From CAZOIA01 sp964579675 (GTDB lineage: Bacteria > Planctomycetota > Phycisphaerae > UBA1845 > PWPN01): 29,673 nt of DNA. The stretch is taken from the NCBI GenBank assembly GCA_964579675.1, contig CAZOIA010000051.1, forward strand, positions 1 to 29,673. Direction: 5' to 3'. The translations under genes were made by a program, and so were the position numbers. The notes under the pieces are model-generated. The model made no database searches, had not been told where the DNA came from, and was given only the letters and a program-made list of their open reading frames with translations. Shown in pieces: positions 8,514 through 16,771 of the stretch (position 1 is its first letter; each line of letters opens with the position of its first letter).

Positions 8514-10096
8514 TGAAGAAGCGATACCGCTATTCACTCTTGCCAGGGGCGCTGGCGGTATTGCTGGCCGGTGCGTTCTTCGCCCTGCGCAGTGATTCGG
8601 TCGTCATCGACTCGTATACGGACGCGGGGCGCCCCCCCGCCATTCACCCCGACTACGTGGACACCGTCATCCCTCCGAACATCGCGCCCCTGAATTTCGT
8701 CGTGGACGAGCCGGGTACATACTACTGCGTCGCGATACGGGCTGCACAGGGCGGGGACATCGAGGTCTTCAGCAAGAACCCGCAGATTCGGATTCCCATC
8801 GGGCCGTGGAAGGAGCTGTTGCGGGCCAACCGCGGCGGCGAGGTCTACTTCGACGTCCACGTCAGGGCACCAAGTGGCCAGTGGTCTCGTTTCGAGCGGC
8901 TTGCCAATCGCATCGCTCCCGAGGAGATCGACAGCCACCTGGTGTACCGGATGATCAAGGTTACCAATCTTTACCGGCGCATGGACCTTTATCAGCGAAA
9001 CGTCGAGGACTACGACGAGTCGCTCATTCTGGACAACCGCTGGTTCGGTGACCGCTGCTTCAATTGCCACAACTTCCTCAACAACCGTCCGGATACGATG
9101 GTCCTCCAGGTCCGCGAGACGCCGGGCCCCACTCCCGTCGGCATGCTCCTGGCTCGAAACGGGGACGTGCACAACGTGGACGTGCGGGCGGGCCCCAAGG
9201 CCAGGCCGGGCGCCTATACCTCCTGGCATCCGAGCGGGCGGATGGTTGCGTTCTCCACCAACAAGTTCAGCATGTACACCCACTCCAGCGGCTTCCTCCG
9301 AGAGGTGTACGACGCCGGCTCCGTCCTGGGGGTGTACGCAGTGGACTCGAACACCGTGAGCAGCAGCCCGGGTATCGCCAGCCCCGACCACTCGGAAACC
9401 TTTCCCTGCTTCTCGCCCGACGGCAAGTACCTGTACTTCTGCAGCACGCGGACCCGGCCACTGAAGGATTACAAGGACGTCCGGTACGACCTGATGCGAA
9501 TCAGCTACGACGCCGGGAGCGACACCTGGGGCGAGCTGGAAACCGTGCTGTCGTCCGAGGAAACGGGGCTGAGCATCAGCCTGCCGAGGATCTCGCCCGA
9601 CGGACGGTTCCTCGTGTGCTGCATGTCGCAGTTCGGGAACTTCGCCATCTACCAGCAGAGCAGCGACCTGTACCTGATCGATCTGGAGACCGGACAATGC
9701 CGGCCAATGGAAATCAACAGCGACCGATGCGAATCCTGGCATGCCTGGTCGAGCAACAGCCGGTGGCTCGTCTTCAGCAGCAAGAGGATCGACAACCTGT
9801 TCTCCAGGCCTTATTTCAGCTACATCGATGACCAGGGCCGGGCACACAAGCCCGTGCTGCTTCCACAGAAGGATCCGGCGTTCTACGACTCGTTTCTCAA
9901 GACGTACAACATCCCGGAACTGGTTACGGGCCCCGTCCCGATCAAGGGCAAGGAACTCGTCGCGGCCATTTATTCACGGGACAAGGCCCTTCGGGCGGCG
10001 ATCGACGCTTCCGCGCGACCGCACGGCGCGCCCGGCGCTGCAGAACCCGATTCATGGCGGGCCGGTCCCCAGGAACCTGAGGCCGAGTATCCCTAG
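8513..10096 (+). CDS. Membrane-anchored beta-propeller protein with a CxxCH heme motif, cassette copy 1
   Basis: 527 residues. A short basic N-terminus (MKKRYRY) and one hydrophobic segment form an uncleaved anchor or signal. Residues about 40-150 look like a beta-sandwich (IHPDYVDTVIPPNIAPLNFV). A single c-type heme motif, C182-F-N-C-H186, follows. The rest resembles TolB/PD40 propeller blades, with repeated SWHPSGRMVAFST, CFSPDGKYLYFCST, RISPDGRFLVCCMS and WSSNSRWLVFSSKR. Heme attachment would require export to the periplasm. The ATG at 8510 or 8513 fits; I chose 8513 because it aligns with the GTG of copy 2. The gene overlaps the DUF6057-like gene by one to four bases. It is probably a redox or sensory partner of that membrane protein, which is inference. 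Confidence 0.85.
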   Translation: MKKRYRYSLLPGALAVLLAGAFFALRSDSVVIDSYTDAGRPPAIHPDYVDTVIPPNIAPLNFVVDEPGTYYCVAIRAAQGGDIEVFSKNPQIRIPIGPWKELLRANRGGEVYFDVHVRAPSGQWSRFERLANRIAPEEIDSHLVYRMIKVTNLYRRMDLYQRNVEDYDESLILDNRWFGDRCFNCHNFLNNRPDTMVLQVRETPGPTPVGMLLARNGDVHNVDVRAGPKARPGAYTSWHPSGRMVAFSTNKFSMYTHSSGFLREVYDAGSVLGVYAVDSNTVSSSPGIASPDHSETFPCFSPDGKYLYFCSTRTRPLKDYKDVRYDLMRISYDAGSDTWGELETVLSSEETGLSISLPRISPDGRFLVCCMSQFGNFAIYQQSSDLYLIDLETGQCRPMEINSDRCESWHAWSSNSRWLVFSSKRIDNLFSRPYFSYIDDQGRAHKPVLLPQKDPAFYDSFLKTYNIPELVTGPVPIKGKELVAAIYSRDKALRAAIDASARPHGAPGAAEPDSWRAGPQEPEAEYP

Positions 10097-10150
10097 CTCA
10101 TCAGCCTGGACAACGCCCGAGCGGCCCGGCCCGTCCGGAGGCAGACCTTG

Positions 10151-12061
10151 ATGCCGACTTGTCAGCAGACCCTTCACCGGCGGGCCATCCCCTTTGCCAT
10201 CCTCCCCGCCGTCTTCTTCGCCCTGTTCTATGGCTACGTCTGGCTGCGCGTTGACCCGCGCCTGGTCTATCACCAGCAATGCCCGATCTTCATGGTGGAC
10301 TCGGCGTTCCTCAAGGGGTTCCTGCATCATCCGGGCGGGCTGGTCGAATACCTCTGCGCGCTGCTGTCCCAGTTCTATCCTCATCCATGGGCCGGGGCTC
10401 TGGTCATCACGTTGGCCGCAGCCCTAGTTTGTCTGGCCAGCGGGACGTTCCTCAGGCAGATGGGCGGCGTCCGCGTTCGCGTCATCCACCTGGTTCCAGC
10501 CATCCCCTTGCTCATGCTGCACAATCAGTATGACCACCCACTGACCACCAGCGTGGGGCTGTTGATCGCGCTGCTGTTTCTGAATCTCTACGTCTGCCTG
10601 TTCCTGCGTAGTGTCATTCTGCGGTTAGCCATCTTCCTGCCGCTGTCCGTCCTTGTTTACTACGTGACCGCGGGTCCATATTTGCTTTTTGTCGTTCTCT
10701 GCTCGCTGTTTGAGTTCCTGACCAAGCGGCATCGCGTGCTGGCTGCGTTCTATCTTCTGTCGGCCCTGGCCGTCCCCTATGTCGCGGCGAGGTACATCTT
10801 CGAGGTCGGCATCATCGATCCCTACACGCATTTGCTGCCATTCCATCGGGACATCGATCCATCGGCCACGTCGGTCGCCCTGTATGCCCTGTTCCCGCTT
10901 GTCGCGATCGCGGTTTCGCTACGGCGGCGTCCCGACCGGGTCGCGCCGACGGGGCCCGATACGACCACCTCTCCGGTTGCGGCGAGCCCATTGGAACACG
11001 GTCACAGAGCTCAACTCAAATGGATCTGCCAATCGGTGGCCCTGCTCGCCGTGGCCGCCGGTCTGGCTTTCCTCTCGTTCGATAGCGAATCCAAAACCGT
11101 GCTTCAGGTCGACTACTATGCCCGCCACGAGATGTGGCCGGAGGTGCTCCAGGAAGCTCGCCGCCTTGGCGCCCCGCGGTACAGGCTGACGACCCGCTGG
11201 GACGTGAACCGGGCACTGTTTCACACCGGCCGGCTCCCTTACGACATGTTCTCTTATCCCCAGGACCCCGCCGGCCTACTGTCGGGCAACTTCGAGACCG
11301 TCACGCAGAAGCTCTCACGCCCGGCGTGGGCGAACCTGGGAGAAATCTATCTCGAGCTCGGACGGGTAGCAGAGGCGCAGTTCAGGACCCATGAGGCACT
11401 GGAACACCTGGACGAGCGTCCGGAGATCGTCGAGCGGCTTCTTCTGATATACCTGGTCAAGCAACAGAGCGATCCGGCACGTATCGCCCTGAACGCACTG
11501 AGCAGGCATCTGCTGTGGAAGAACCTCGCCCGGGACTACCGACGCCGCATCGAGCAGGACCCTTTCCTCTCGCAAGACGAAGAAGTCCAGCACATACGCT
11601 GCGTCATGATCGAGGAAGACCGTCTGGGCCACGTCACGATTGAGACGATGCTACAACAGCTCTTGGAGAGGAACAAGCGCAACCGGATGGCATTTGAATA
11701 CCTGATGGCCTACTACCTGTTAACCCGCCAGGTCGGGAAAGTTACACTGAATATCGGGCGTCTTGATGATTTCAGCTACCCCGGCATCCCCCGGTACTAC
11801 GAGGAGGCGATACTGCTCGACACCCGGGCCACCGACGATCAGGACGTCAGCCTGCACGGCCGGCAGATCAGTCCGGACACCCGGCAGCGCTTCGAGGCGT
11901 TTTTCAAGCTCCATGACCGCTGCGGGGGGAACAAAGAGGCGGCACGAGAGGTGCTCATGGCCGACTATGGTGAAAGCTACTTCTTCTACTACATGTTCGG
12001 TGTCACCGGTTACGACCGGGCCTTCGCGCACTCCTCGCCCGCCGCGGGAGCGAGACAGTGA
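10151..12061 (+). CDS. DUF6057-like polytopic membrane protein, cassette copy 2
   Basis: 636 residues, the same length as the copy at 6603 and roughly two-thirds identical by eye. The closest stretches are near the C-terminus (ERNKRNRMAFEYLMAYYLL) and around the N-terminal VDPRLVYHQQCPIF block. It has the same layout: about eight membrane segments, then a soluble helical domain with DYYARHEMWPEVLQEARRL. The ATG at 10151 has GGAGG about nine bases upstream; a TTG sits directly before it. Fifty-four bases separate it from the preceding propeller gene, and the 39 bases before the ATG resemble the leader of copy 1. The duplication therefore included upstream sequence. The stop overlaps the next GTG (GTGA). 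Function unknown. Confidence 0.83.
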   Translation: MPTCQQTLHRRAIPFAILPAVFFALFYGYVWLRVDPRLVYHQQCPIFMVDSAFLKGFLHHPGGLVEYLCALLSQFYPHPWAGALVITLAAALVCLASGTFLRQMGGVRVRVIHLVPAIPLLMLHNQYDHPLTTSVGLLIALLFLNLYVCLFLRSVILRLAIFLPLSVLVYYVTAGPYLLFVVLCSLFEFLTKRHRVLAAFYLLSALAVPYVAARYIFEVGIIDPYTHLLPFHRDIDPSATSVALYALFPLVAIAVSLRRRPDRVAPTGPDTTTSPVAASPLEHGHRAQLKWICQSVALLAVAAGLAFLSFDSESKTVLQVDYYARHEMWPEVLQEARRLGAPRYRLTTRWDVNRALFHTGRLPYDMFSYPQDPAGLLSGNFETVTQKLSRPAWANLGEIYLELGRVAEAQFRTHEALEHLDERPEIVERLLLIYLVKQQSDPARIALNALSRHLLWKNLARDYRRRIEQDPFLSQDEEVQHIRCVMIEEDRLGHVTIETMLQQLLERNKRNRMAFEYLMAYYLLTRQVGKVTLNIGRLDDFSYPGIPRYYEEAILLDTRATDDQDVSLHGRQISPDTRQRFEAFFKLHDRCGGNKEAAREVLMADYGESYFFYYMFGVTGYDRAFAHSSPAAGARQ

Positions 12062-13611
12062 AGAAGCGATATCGCTATCTGTTGCTGCCGGGCGTGCTGG
12101 CGGCGGTTCTGGGCACAGGGTACTACGCCCTGCGCGACAGACCTGTTTCCATCGACACGTTCACTACTGCGGGCCGGCTTCCCGCCATTCACCCCGACTA
12201 TGTGGACACCGTCGTACCCCCGAACATCGCCCCCTTGAACTTCGTCGTGGACGAGCCGGGGACACACTACTGTGTCAGAATACATGCCGCGCAGGGTGAA
12301 CGCATCGAGGTATCCGGCGCAAACCCGGAGATTGAAATCCCCGCCGGTGCGTGGAGGAAACTGTTGATCGCCAATCGGGGCGGGGAGCTCTACCTCGATG
12401 TCTACGTCAAGGCGGCAAGCGGCAGGTGGACTCGATTCGACACCATCACCAATCGCGTTGCCCCTGACGAGATCGACGGCTATTTGGTATATCGGTTGAT
12501 CACGCTCGCCGCCCAGTATCACGAGATGGGCATCTATCAGCGGAATCTCCAGAACTACGATGAGTCGGTCATCCTGCGCAACCACTCCTTTGGCGGCGGC
12601 TGCGTTAACTGCCACACCTTTTGTTATAACGACCCTGGCAGCATGATCCTGCACGTGCGGGAGACGCCGGGGCCCAATCGCACGCCCACGCTCTTTCTGA
12701 AGGACCACCACGTCGAAAACGTGAACACGCGGACCTCTGCCGAGGCCCGGGCGGCGGGCATCATATCCTGGCACCCGGACGGGCGGGCGGTCGCGTTTTC
12801 CACCAACATGTTCAAGCTGTACACCCACTCGAGCGGTTTCCTCAGGGAGGTCTTCGACTTCGACCCCGACCTGAGTGTGTACAGGATCGATTCGAGCACC
12901 GTGACGACCGACCCGAGCATAAGCCGTCCCGACCGCTTTGAAACGTATCCCTGCTTCTCGCCCGACGGCAGGCACCTTTACTTCTGCAGCGCCCCGAAGC
13001 TCCCGCCGGAGCGCTACAAGGAAGTGCGATGCGACCTGATGCGGATCAGCTACGACGCCCGGAGCGACATCTGGGGCAAGCCGGAGATCGTGCTGTCGGC
13101 CACCGAGACGGGGCTAAGCATCACCGAGCCGAGGATCTCGCCCGACGGAAGGTTCCTCGTGTGCTGCATGTCGCAGTACGGAACCTTCCCCCCCTACCAG
13201 GAAAGCAGTGACCTGTACCTGATCGAGCTGGAGACCGGCGGGTACCGGCCGTTGGACAGTAACAGCGATCGATCCGAATCCTGGCATTCCTGGTCGAGCA
13301 ACAGCCGATGGATCGTCTTCAGCAGCAAGAGGATCGACGGCCTGTTCGCCAGACCCCATTTCAGCTACATCGATGAGAACGGACGAGCACACAAACCCGT
13401 GCTGCTGCCCCAGAAAGACCCCACGTTCTACGACTCGCTGCTGAAGACCTACAACTTGCCCGAACTCATCACCGGTCCCGTCCCGGTGACCGGGCGAGAG
13501 CTGGTCCGGGCCATCTACTCGCCGGACAAGATCATCAACGCGAAACTCGCTCCTTCCACGCAACCGCATGCTGTTCCCGGCGTCGCAGAACCCCAAGACG
13601 AATACCGCTGA
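12058..13611 (+). CDS. Membrane-anchored beta-propeller protein with a CxxCH heme motif, cassette copy 2
   Basis: 517 residues, starting at a GTG that overlaps the upstream stop by four bases. Domain order matches copy 1: anchor (KKRYRYLLLPGVLAAVLG), beta-sandwich (PDYVDTVVPPNIAPLNFV), heme motif C182-V-N-C-H186 at the same residue number, then propeller blades (SWHPDGRAVAFSTNMF, CFSPDGRHLYFCSA, RISPDGRFLVCCMS, WSSNSRWIVFSSKR). It differs from copy 1 mainly in the loops and in a shorter C-terminal tail. Retention of both Cys and the His in two diverged copies argues that heme binding is real. It is the last gene of the plus-strand operon; a palindromic repeat begins 43 bases after the stop. 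Possible partners are the two DUF6057-like proteins. Confidence 0.85.
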   Translation: MKKRYRYLLLPGVLAAVLGTGYYALRDRPVSIDTFTTAGRLPAIHPDYVDTVVPPNIAPLNFVVDEPGTHYCVRIHAAQGERIEVSGANPEIEIPAGAWRKLLIANRGGELYLDVYVKAASGRWTRFDTITNRVAPDEIDGYLVYRLITLAAQYHEMGIYQRNLQNYDESVILRNHSFGGGCVNCHTFCYNDPGSMILHVRETPGPNRTPTLFLKDHHVENVNTRTSAEARAAGIISWHPDGRAVAFSTNMFKLYTHSSGFLREVFDFDPDLSVYRIDSSTVTTDPSISRPDRFETYPCFSPDGRHLYFCSAPKLPPERYKEVRCDLMRISYDARSDIWGKPEIVLSATETGLSITEPRISPDGRFLVCCMSQYGTFPPYQESSDLYLIELETGGYRPLDSNSDRSESWHSWSSNSRWIVFSSKRIDGLFARPHFSYIDENGRAHKPVLLPQKDPTFYDSLLKTYNLPELITGPVPVTGRELVRAIYSPDKIINAKLAPSTQPHAVPGVAEPQDEYR

Positions 13612-13654
13612 ATGACCGGGCGGGATTGTGCGACGACGAAGAGCCGCGGGCTCC

Positions 13655-13796
13655 GTACGTGGTTAGCGACCTCCGACGCGATCAGAGCCGGCCTCTGTGA
13701 GGCCGGTGTTTCCTCGGACGGGGAAACCTCGCGCCGCGAAGAAACACCGGGCTCACAGAGCCCGGCTCCGAACAGTTAACCACGCTGTACACGTAC
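13655..13796. repeat. Palindromic MITE-like element, full copy 1
   Basis: The 142-base element begins GTACGTGGTTAGCG and ends CGCTGTACACGTAC, imperfect terminal inverted repeats. Inside, a 28-base left arm (13685-13712) pairs with a 28-base right arm (13741-13768) at 26 positions. Each arm also contains its own small hairpin (GGCCTC-TGT-GAGGCC and GGGCTC-ACA-GAGCCC). No coding capacity. It lies between the convergent propeller and DUF5989 genes and could serve as a bidirectional terminator, though no T-run follows. The rest of the 13612-13856 gap shows nothing else. Confidence 0.8.
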
Positions 13797-13856
13797 CGGG
13801 CTTCAGCCCGCGCGGCCGCTCATCCGTCGGGCTGTCCCGGGATCGTGCACGGTCAT

Positions 13857-14015
13857 TCAGAACAACGGATACAGCCACGGGGCCAACGGCGAGGTGCTCG
13901 CGAAGAAGATCAGCGCCCCCAGTATCAACAGCATCAGGATCAGCGGGATCAGCCACCACTTCTTCTCGTGGATGATGAAGCCGAGGAACTCTCTCAAGAG
14001 CGATTGTCTGGCCAT
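13857..14015 (-). CDS. DUF5989-like small membrane protein
   Basis: A 52-residue protein with one strong membrane segment: a polar N-terminus (MARQSLLREFLGFIIHEKKW), then WLIPLILMLLILGALIFFA, then SPLAPWLYPLF. This pattern (EKKWW before the helix, S-x-L-A-P-x-x-Y near the end) matches the small DUF5989 proteins found next to NodU/CmcH-type carbamoyltransferases. GGAGG lies four bases before the ATG. It is the last gene of the SxtJ-like / carbamoyltransferase / DUF5989 set, 50 bases after the carbamoyltransferase. Its role is not established in the family; the constant neighbourhood suggests a membrane accessory of the transferase. Family name is from memory. Confidence 0.8.
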   Translation of the reverse strand: MARQSLLREFLGFIIHEKKWWLIPLILMLLILGALIFFASTSPLAPWLYPLF

Positions 14016-14065
14016 CAGTCCTCCGATCCCCCGTTCCGGGGTAACGTCACCAGGCGTTGCCGGCG

Positions 14066-15835
14066 TCAGTCCTCCATCAGCGACTCGGCCTCCAGGGCGA
14101 CACTTCGCCTGGCACCCGCTTCGTAATCGACCGCCTCGGGTTTCTCGGTGACCACGTGCCTGCCGATCACCAGGACGTCGATGCCGGTGTTGACGAAGGT
14201 GTTATAGGCGTCCTGGGGCGAGCAGACGATCGGCTCGCCGCGGACGTTGAACGAGGTATTGATGACGACCGGGACACCGGTCAGTTCACCGAACTTCCTG
14301 ATTACCCTGTAATACAACGGGTTGGTATCCTCGGTGACCGTCTGCACCCGTCCCGTCCCGTCCCGGTGGGTGACCGCGGGGATGACTGCCCGCTTGTCCA
14401 GGCGGACCTTAGGCACCAGGAGCATGAACGGTGCGTCCATTCCCCGGGGCATCTCGAAGTACTCGTGGGCCCGCTCCTTGAGGACCGCGGGGGCGAACGG
14501 GCGGAACGGCTCGCGGAACTTCACCTTGGCGTTGATGATATCCTTCATCTTCGGATCCCGCGGGTCGGCCAGCAGCGAGCGCGAGCCCAACGCCCGCGGG
14601 CCGAACTCCATCCGACCCTGGAACCAACCCACAACCTTGCCTTCGGCGATGCAGTGGGCCGTGCGGGCAACCAGCGCGTCCTCGTCCTCGATCGTCTCAT
14701 AGACCGCCTCGTTGCGACGCAGCGTCTCGACAATCTCCTCGTCGCTGAACGACGGCCCGAGCAGGGCGTGTTTCATCACGTAAGTGCGGGGGTTCTTCAG
14801 GACCGAGTTGTAAATGTAAAAAGCCGTGCCCAGCGCGCCGCCGGAATCGCCCGCCGCCGGCTGAATGAAGATGTTCTTGAAACCCGACTCCTGGAGAATC
14901 CGCCAGTTGGCCACGCAGTTCAGCCCCACCCCGCCGGCCAGACACACGTTGTCCAGGCCCGACTCCCGATGGACGTGGGTGGCCATTTTCACCATGATTT
15001 CCTCGACGATCTTCTGGCCGGAGTGGGCGACATCCGCATGGAAATCATCAAGCTCGGCCTGCCGGGGCCTTTGCGGTCGGCCGAACAGCGCCTCCCACCT
15101 GCGGTTAAAGGGCCGCCTCGTCGAGTACGTGTACGCGAAGTATCTCATGTTCAAACGAAAGCTGCCGTCGTCCCGGATGTCCACGATCTCACGGAACTTG
15201 TCCACGTATCTCGGCTTGCCATACGGGGCCAGCCCCATCACCTTCCACTCGGCGTCGTTCACCCGGAACCCCAGGTAGGCGGTGATGGCACTGAACAACA
15301 ATCCGACCGAGTGAGGAAACCGGATCTCCTTGCGGATATCGATGTCAATACCCCGACCCACGCCCCAGCCGGTCGTGGTCCATTCTCCCACCCCGTCGGC
15401 GGTGATCACCGCCGCCTCGTCGAACCCCGAAACCAGAAACGCGCTGGCTGCATGGGCGAGATGGTGCTGGCAGTACAGGATGTCCTTGTCCGTGCCCAGC
15501 ACCTCCTGGATGGTGCGACCGATGCGCAGCTTGGTGAGCATCCAGAGCGGCATGCTCTTGACCCAGAAACTGTACGTGCGGGGCCAGCCGGTGAGGATCG
15601 TCTCCAGAATGCGATCGAACTTGACCAGAGGCTTCTCATAGAAGCCGATGTAGTCCACGTCGTCGATGGTTACATCCGCCTCTTTCAGGCAGTACTGGAT
15701 CGCTTGCTCGGGGAAGTCGCTGTAATGCTTCTTGCGATTGAATCGCTCCTCCTCCGCGGCAGCGACCAGCTCACCGTCCCGCACGAGAGCGGCACCAGCA
15801 TCATGGTAGTAGCACGATATGCCCAGGACGATCAC
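14066..15835 (-). CDS. Carbamoyltransferase, NodU/CmcH/TobZ family
   Basis: 589 residues, the usual family size. These enzymes convert carbamoyl phosphate and ATP to carbamoyl adenylate in a Kae1-like N-terminal domain, then pass the carbamoyl group to a hydroxyl of an antibiotic, Nod factor or other glycan-like acceptor. Seen here are an N-terminal GISCYYHDAGAAL, the metal-binding HHLAHAASAF (about residues 124-133), ADGVGEW, LAGGVGLNCVAN, and the C-terminal GRMEFGPRALGSRSLLADPR and VVINTSFNVRGEPIV. I chose GTG 15835 because GGAGG ends ten bases upstream and homologues start close to this GIS motif. A TTG three codons earlier would sit almost on the ribosome site. The acceptor is unknown. 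It lies between the SxtJ-like and DUF5989 genes. Confidence 0.93.
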   Translation of the reverse strand: MIVLGISCYYHDAGAALVRDGELVAAAEEERFNRKKHYSDFPEQAIQYCLKEADVTIDDVDYIGFYEKPLVKFDRILETILTGWPRTYSFWVKSMPLWMLTKLRIGRTIQEVLGTDKDILYCQHHLAHAASAFLVSGFDEAAVITADGVGEWTTTGWGVGRGIDIDIRKEIRFPHSVGLLFSAITAYLGFRVNDAEWKVMGLAPYGKPRYVDKFREIVDIRDDGSFRLNMRYFAYTYSTRRPFNRRWEALFGRPQRPRQAELDDFHADVAHSGQKIVEEIMVKMATHVHRESGLDNVCLAGGVGLNCVANWRILQESGFKNIFIQPAAGDSGGALGTAFYIYNSVLKNPRTYVMKHALLGPSFSDEEIVETLRRNEAVYETIEDEDALVARTAHCIAEGKVVGWFQGRMEFGPRALGSRSLLADPRDPKMKDIINAKVKFREPFRPFAPAVLKERAHEYFEMPRGMDAPFMLLVPKVRLDKRAVIPAVTHRDGTGRVQTVTEDTNPLYYRVIRKFGELTGVPVVINTSFNVRGEPIVCSPQDAYNTFVNTGIDVLVIGRHVVTEKPEAVDYEAGARRSVALEAESLMED

Positions 15836-15909
15836 TTTTGCCAAGCCTCCCCGGGGCCTTCGCGGCCACTACCGGTTCCCTCGTTTCGCGAGCCGGCTCG
15901 TCTCCGAGC

Positions 15910-15958
15910 GTGCGTGTTTAGCGTCCCGATGGAGCCCACTCGCTTGCGCTCGGGGCTC
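15910..15958. repeat. Intergenic repeat-like segment with terminal-repeat match
   Basis: GTGCGTGTTTAGCG at 15910-15923 matches 13 of 14 bases of the terminal repeat of the palindromic elements. A hairpin follows (GAGCCC ... GGGCTC, 15932-15958) enclosing CTCGCTTGCGCTCG, a sequence type I recall as frequent between planctomycete genes. No opposite terminal repeat was found. The surrounding gap 15836-16147 holds no convincing gene or promoter. Confidence 0.4.
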
Positions 15959-16147
15959 TGACTCGCCAGCGCGTTCGTCCTGATCAGAGCCCAGAGCGCC
16001 AGCGACGGGGTTCTGTGCCATCCCGCCCCAGGAGACGCTATACATGTACCTCCGAGCCGGTTTCCTATCCGGGCGGAACACCGACCGGCTCGTCGCATGC
16101 ACGCCGGGAAAGTCGCACCGATGGAATCACTTCCATGAGACGCCATA

Positions 16148-16603
16148 TCAGAACTGCCTCATTGTCCGCTCGATCGTCGGTTCGTGCGGCTCGTGATCCT
16201 CCCAGTAGCTTCCGGTCTCCTGGAGCTTGAGTCTCAGCGGGTCTTTGAGACGGATCAGTGCGAACACCGGAAGGAACAGGAAGAACATCGCGGACAGCAG
16301 GATGAACGTCATGACCGTGCCGATGTACTTTGCCAGCGTCATCCAGACGATGTACAGGGCCCGGCCCGAAGCGTGCGACGCGGCGCATAGCAAGGTCAGA
16401 CTCGGGCCGGCGACCCAGAGTACCAGCGCCGCCGTGTGCCGGCCGGTACCCTTCCATCCCCAGCCCGACGCGGGCCGCCAGCCGGCCTCGGGCAAGAGGC
16501 CCCAATACCAGAGAACCGCACCCACAACCGCACAGCCGCCCAGCATGGTCAGACCGAACGCCCGCACCTCCGAGATAGACGGATTCCTGTTAACCGGTAT
16601 CAT
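16148..16603 (-). CDS. SxtJ-like membrane protein
   Basis: 151 residues with about four hydrophobic segments: FGLTMLGGCAVVGAVLWYWG, HTAALVLWVAGPSLTLLCAA, and two closely spaced ones in the stretch IGTVMTFILLSAMFFLFLPV. The C-terminal tail has RLKLQETGSYWEDHEP and ends in MRQF, which is typical of the SxtJ family that accompanies carbamoyltransferases. AGAGG lies about eleven bases before the ATG. It is the first gene of the minus-strand set; 312 bases separate it from the carbamoyltransferase, a rather long internal gap containing repeat-like sequence. Molecular role unknown; probably an inner-membrane partner for making or exporting the carbamoylated product. Divergent from the SGNH gene. 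Confidence 0.82.
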   Translation of the reverse strand: MIPVNRNPSISEVRAFGLTMLGGCAVVGAVLWYWGLLPEAGWRPASGWGWKGTGRHTAALVLWVAGPSLTLLCAASHASGRALYIVWMTLAKYIGTVMTFILLSAMFFLFLPVFALIRLKDPLRLKLQETGSYWEDHEPHEPTIERTMRQF

Positions 16604-16680
16604 CGCACCGAAATCCTCTGAGGCACCTTACCGGACAAATGGCCCTCGCTGGTTGAGTCTCGGGCAACGTCGTCCCACCT

Positions 16681-16709
16681 TTCCCAACCCTGCCCGGGAC
16701 CCGTATTAT
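16681..16709 (+). promoter_or_regulatory. Possible promoter for the SGNH hydrolase gene
   Basis: TATTAT is preceded, after 17 bases, by a weak TTCCCA. It lies in the 168-base gap between divergent genes, about 60 bases upstream of the ATG at 16772. The -10 box is good and the -35 is poor. Confidence 0.3.
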
Positions 16710-16771
16710 ATCGGAAACCCGCCCTGTTCAATCGAGCAGCCCGGTATGTCCGATACTCGATAGAAGGAACA

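Noticed and set aside
8534..9847. 437-codon minus-strand frame across the propeller gene
   Set aside because: Antisense shadow of a gene with clear motifs; the same shadow appears at copy 2, as expected for similar sequence.
15842..15844. TTG as the start of the carbamoyltransferase
   Set aside because: The GGAGG would lie almost on the codon; the GTG at 15835 has correct spacing and fits the family's N-terminus.
14057..15961. 634-codon open frame on the plus strand
   Set aside because: It is antisense to the carbamoyltransferase, whose motifs are complete; the frame is open because of high GC and its translation has no recognisable domain.
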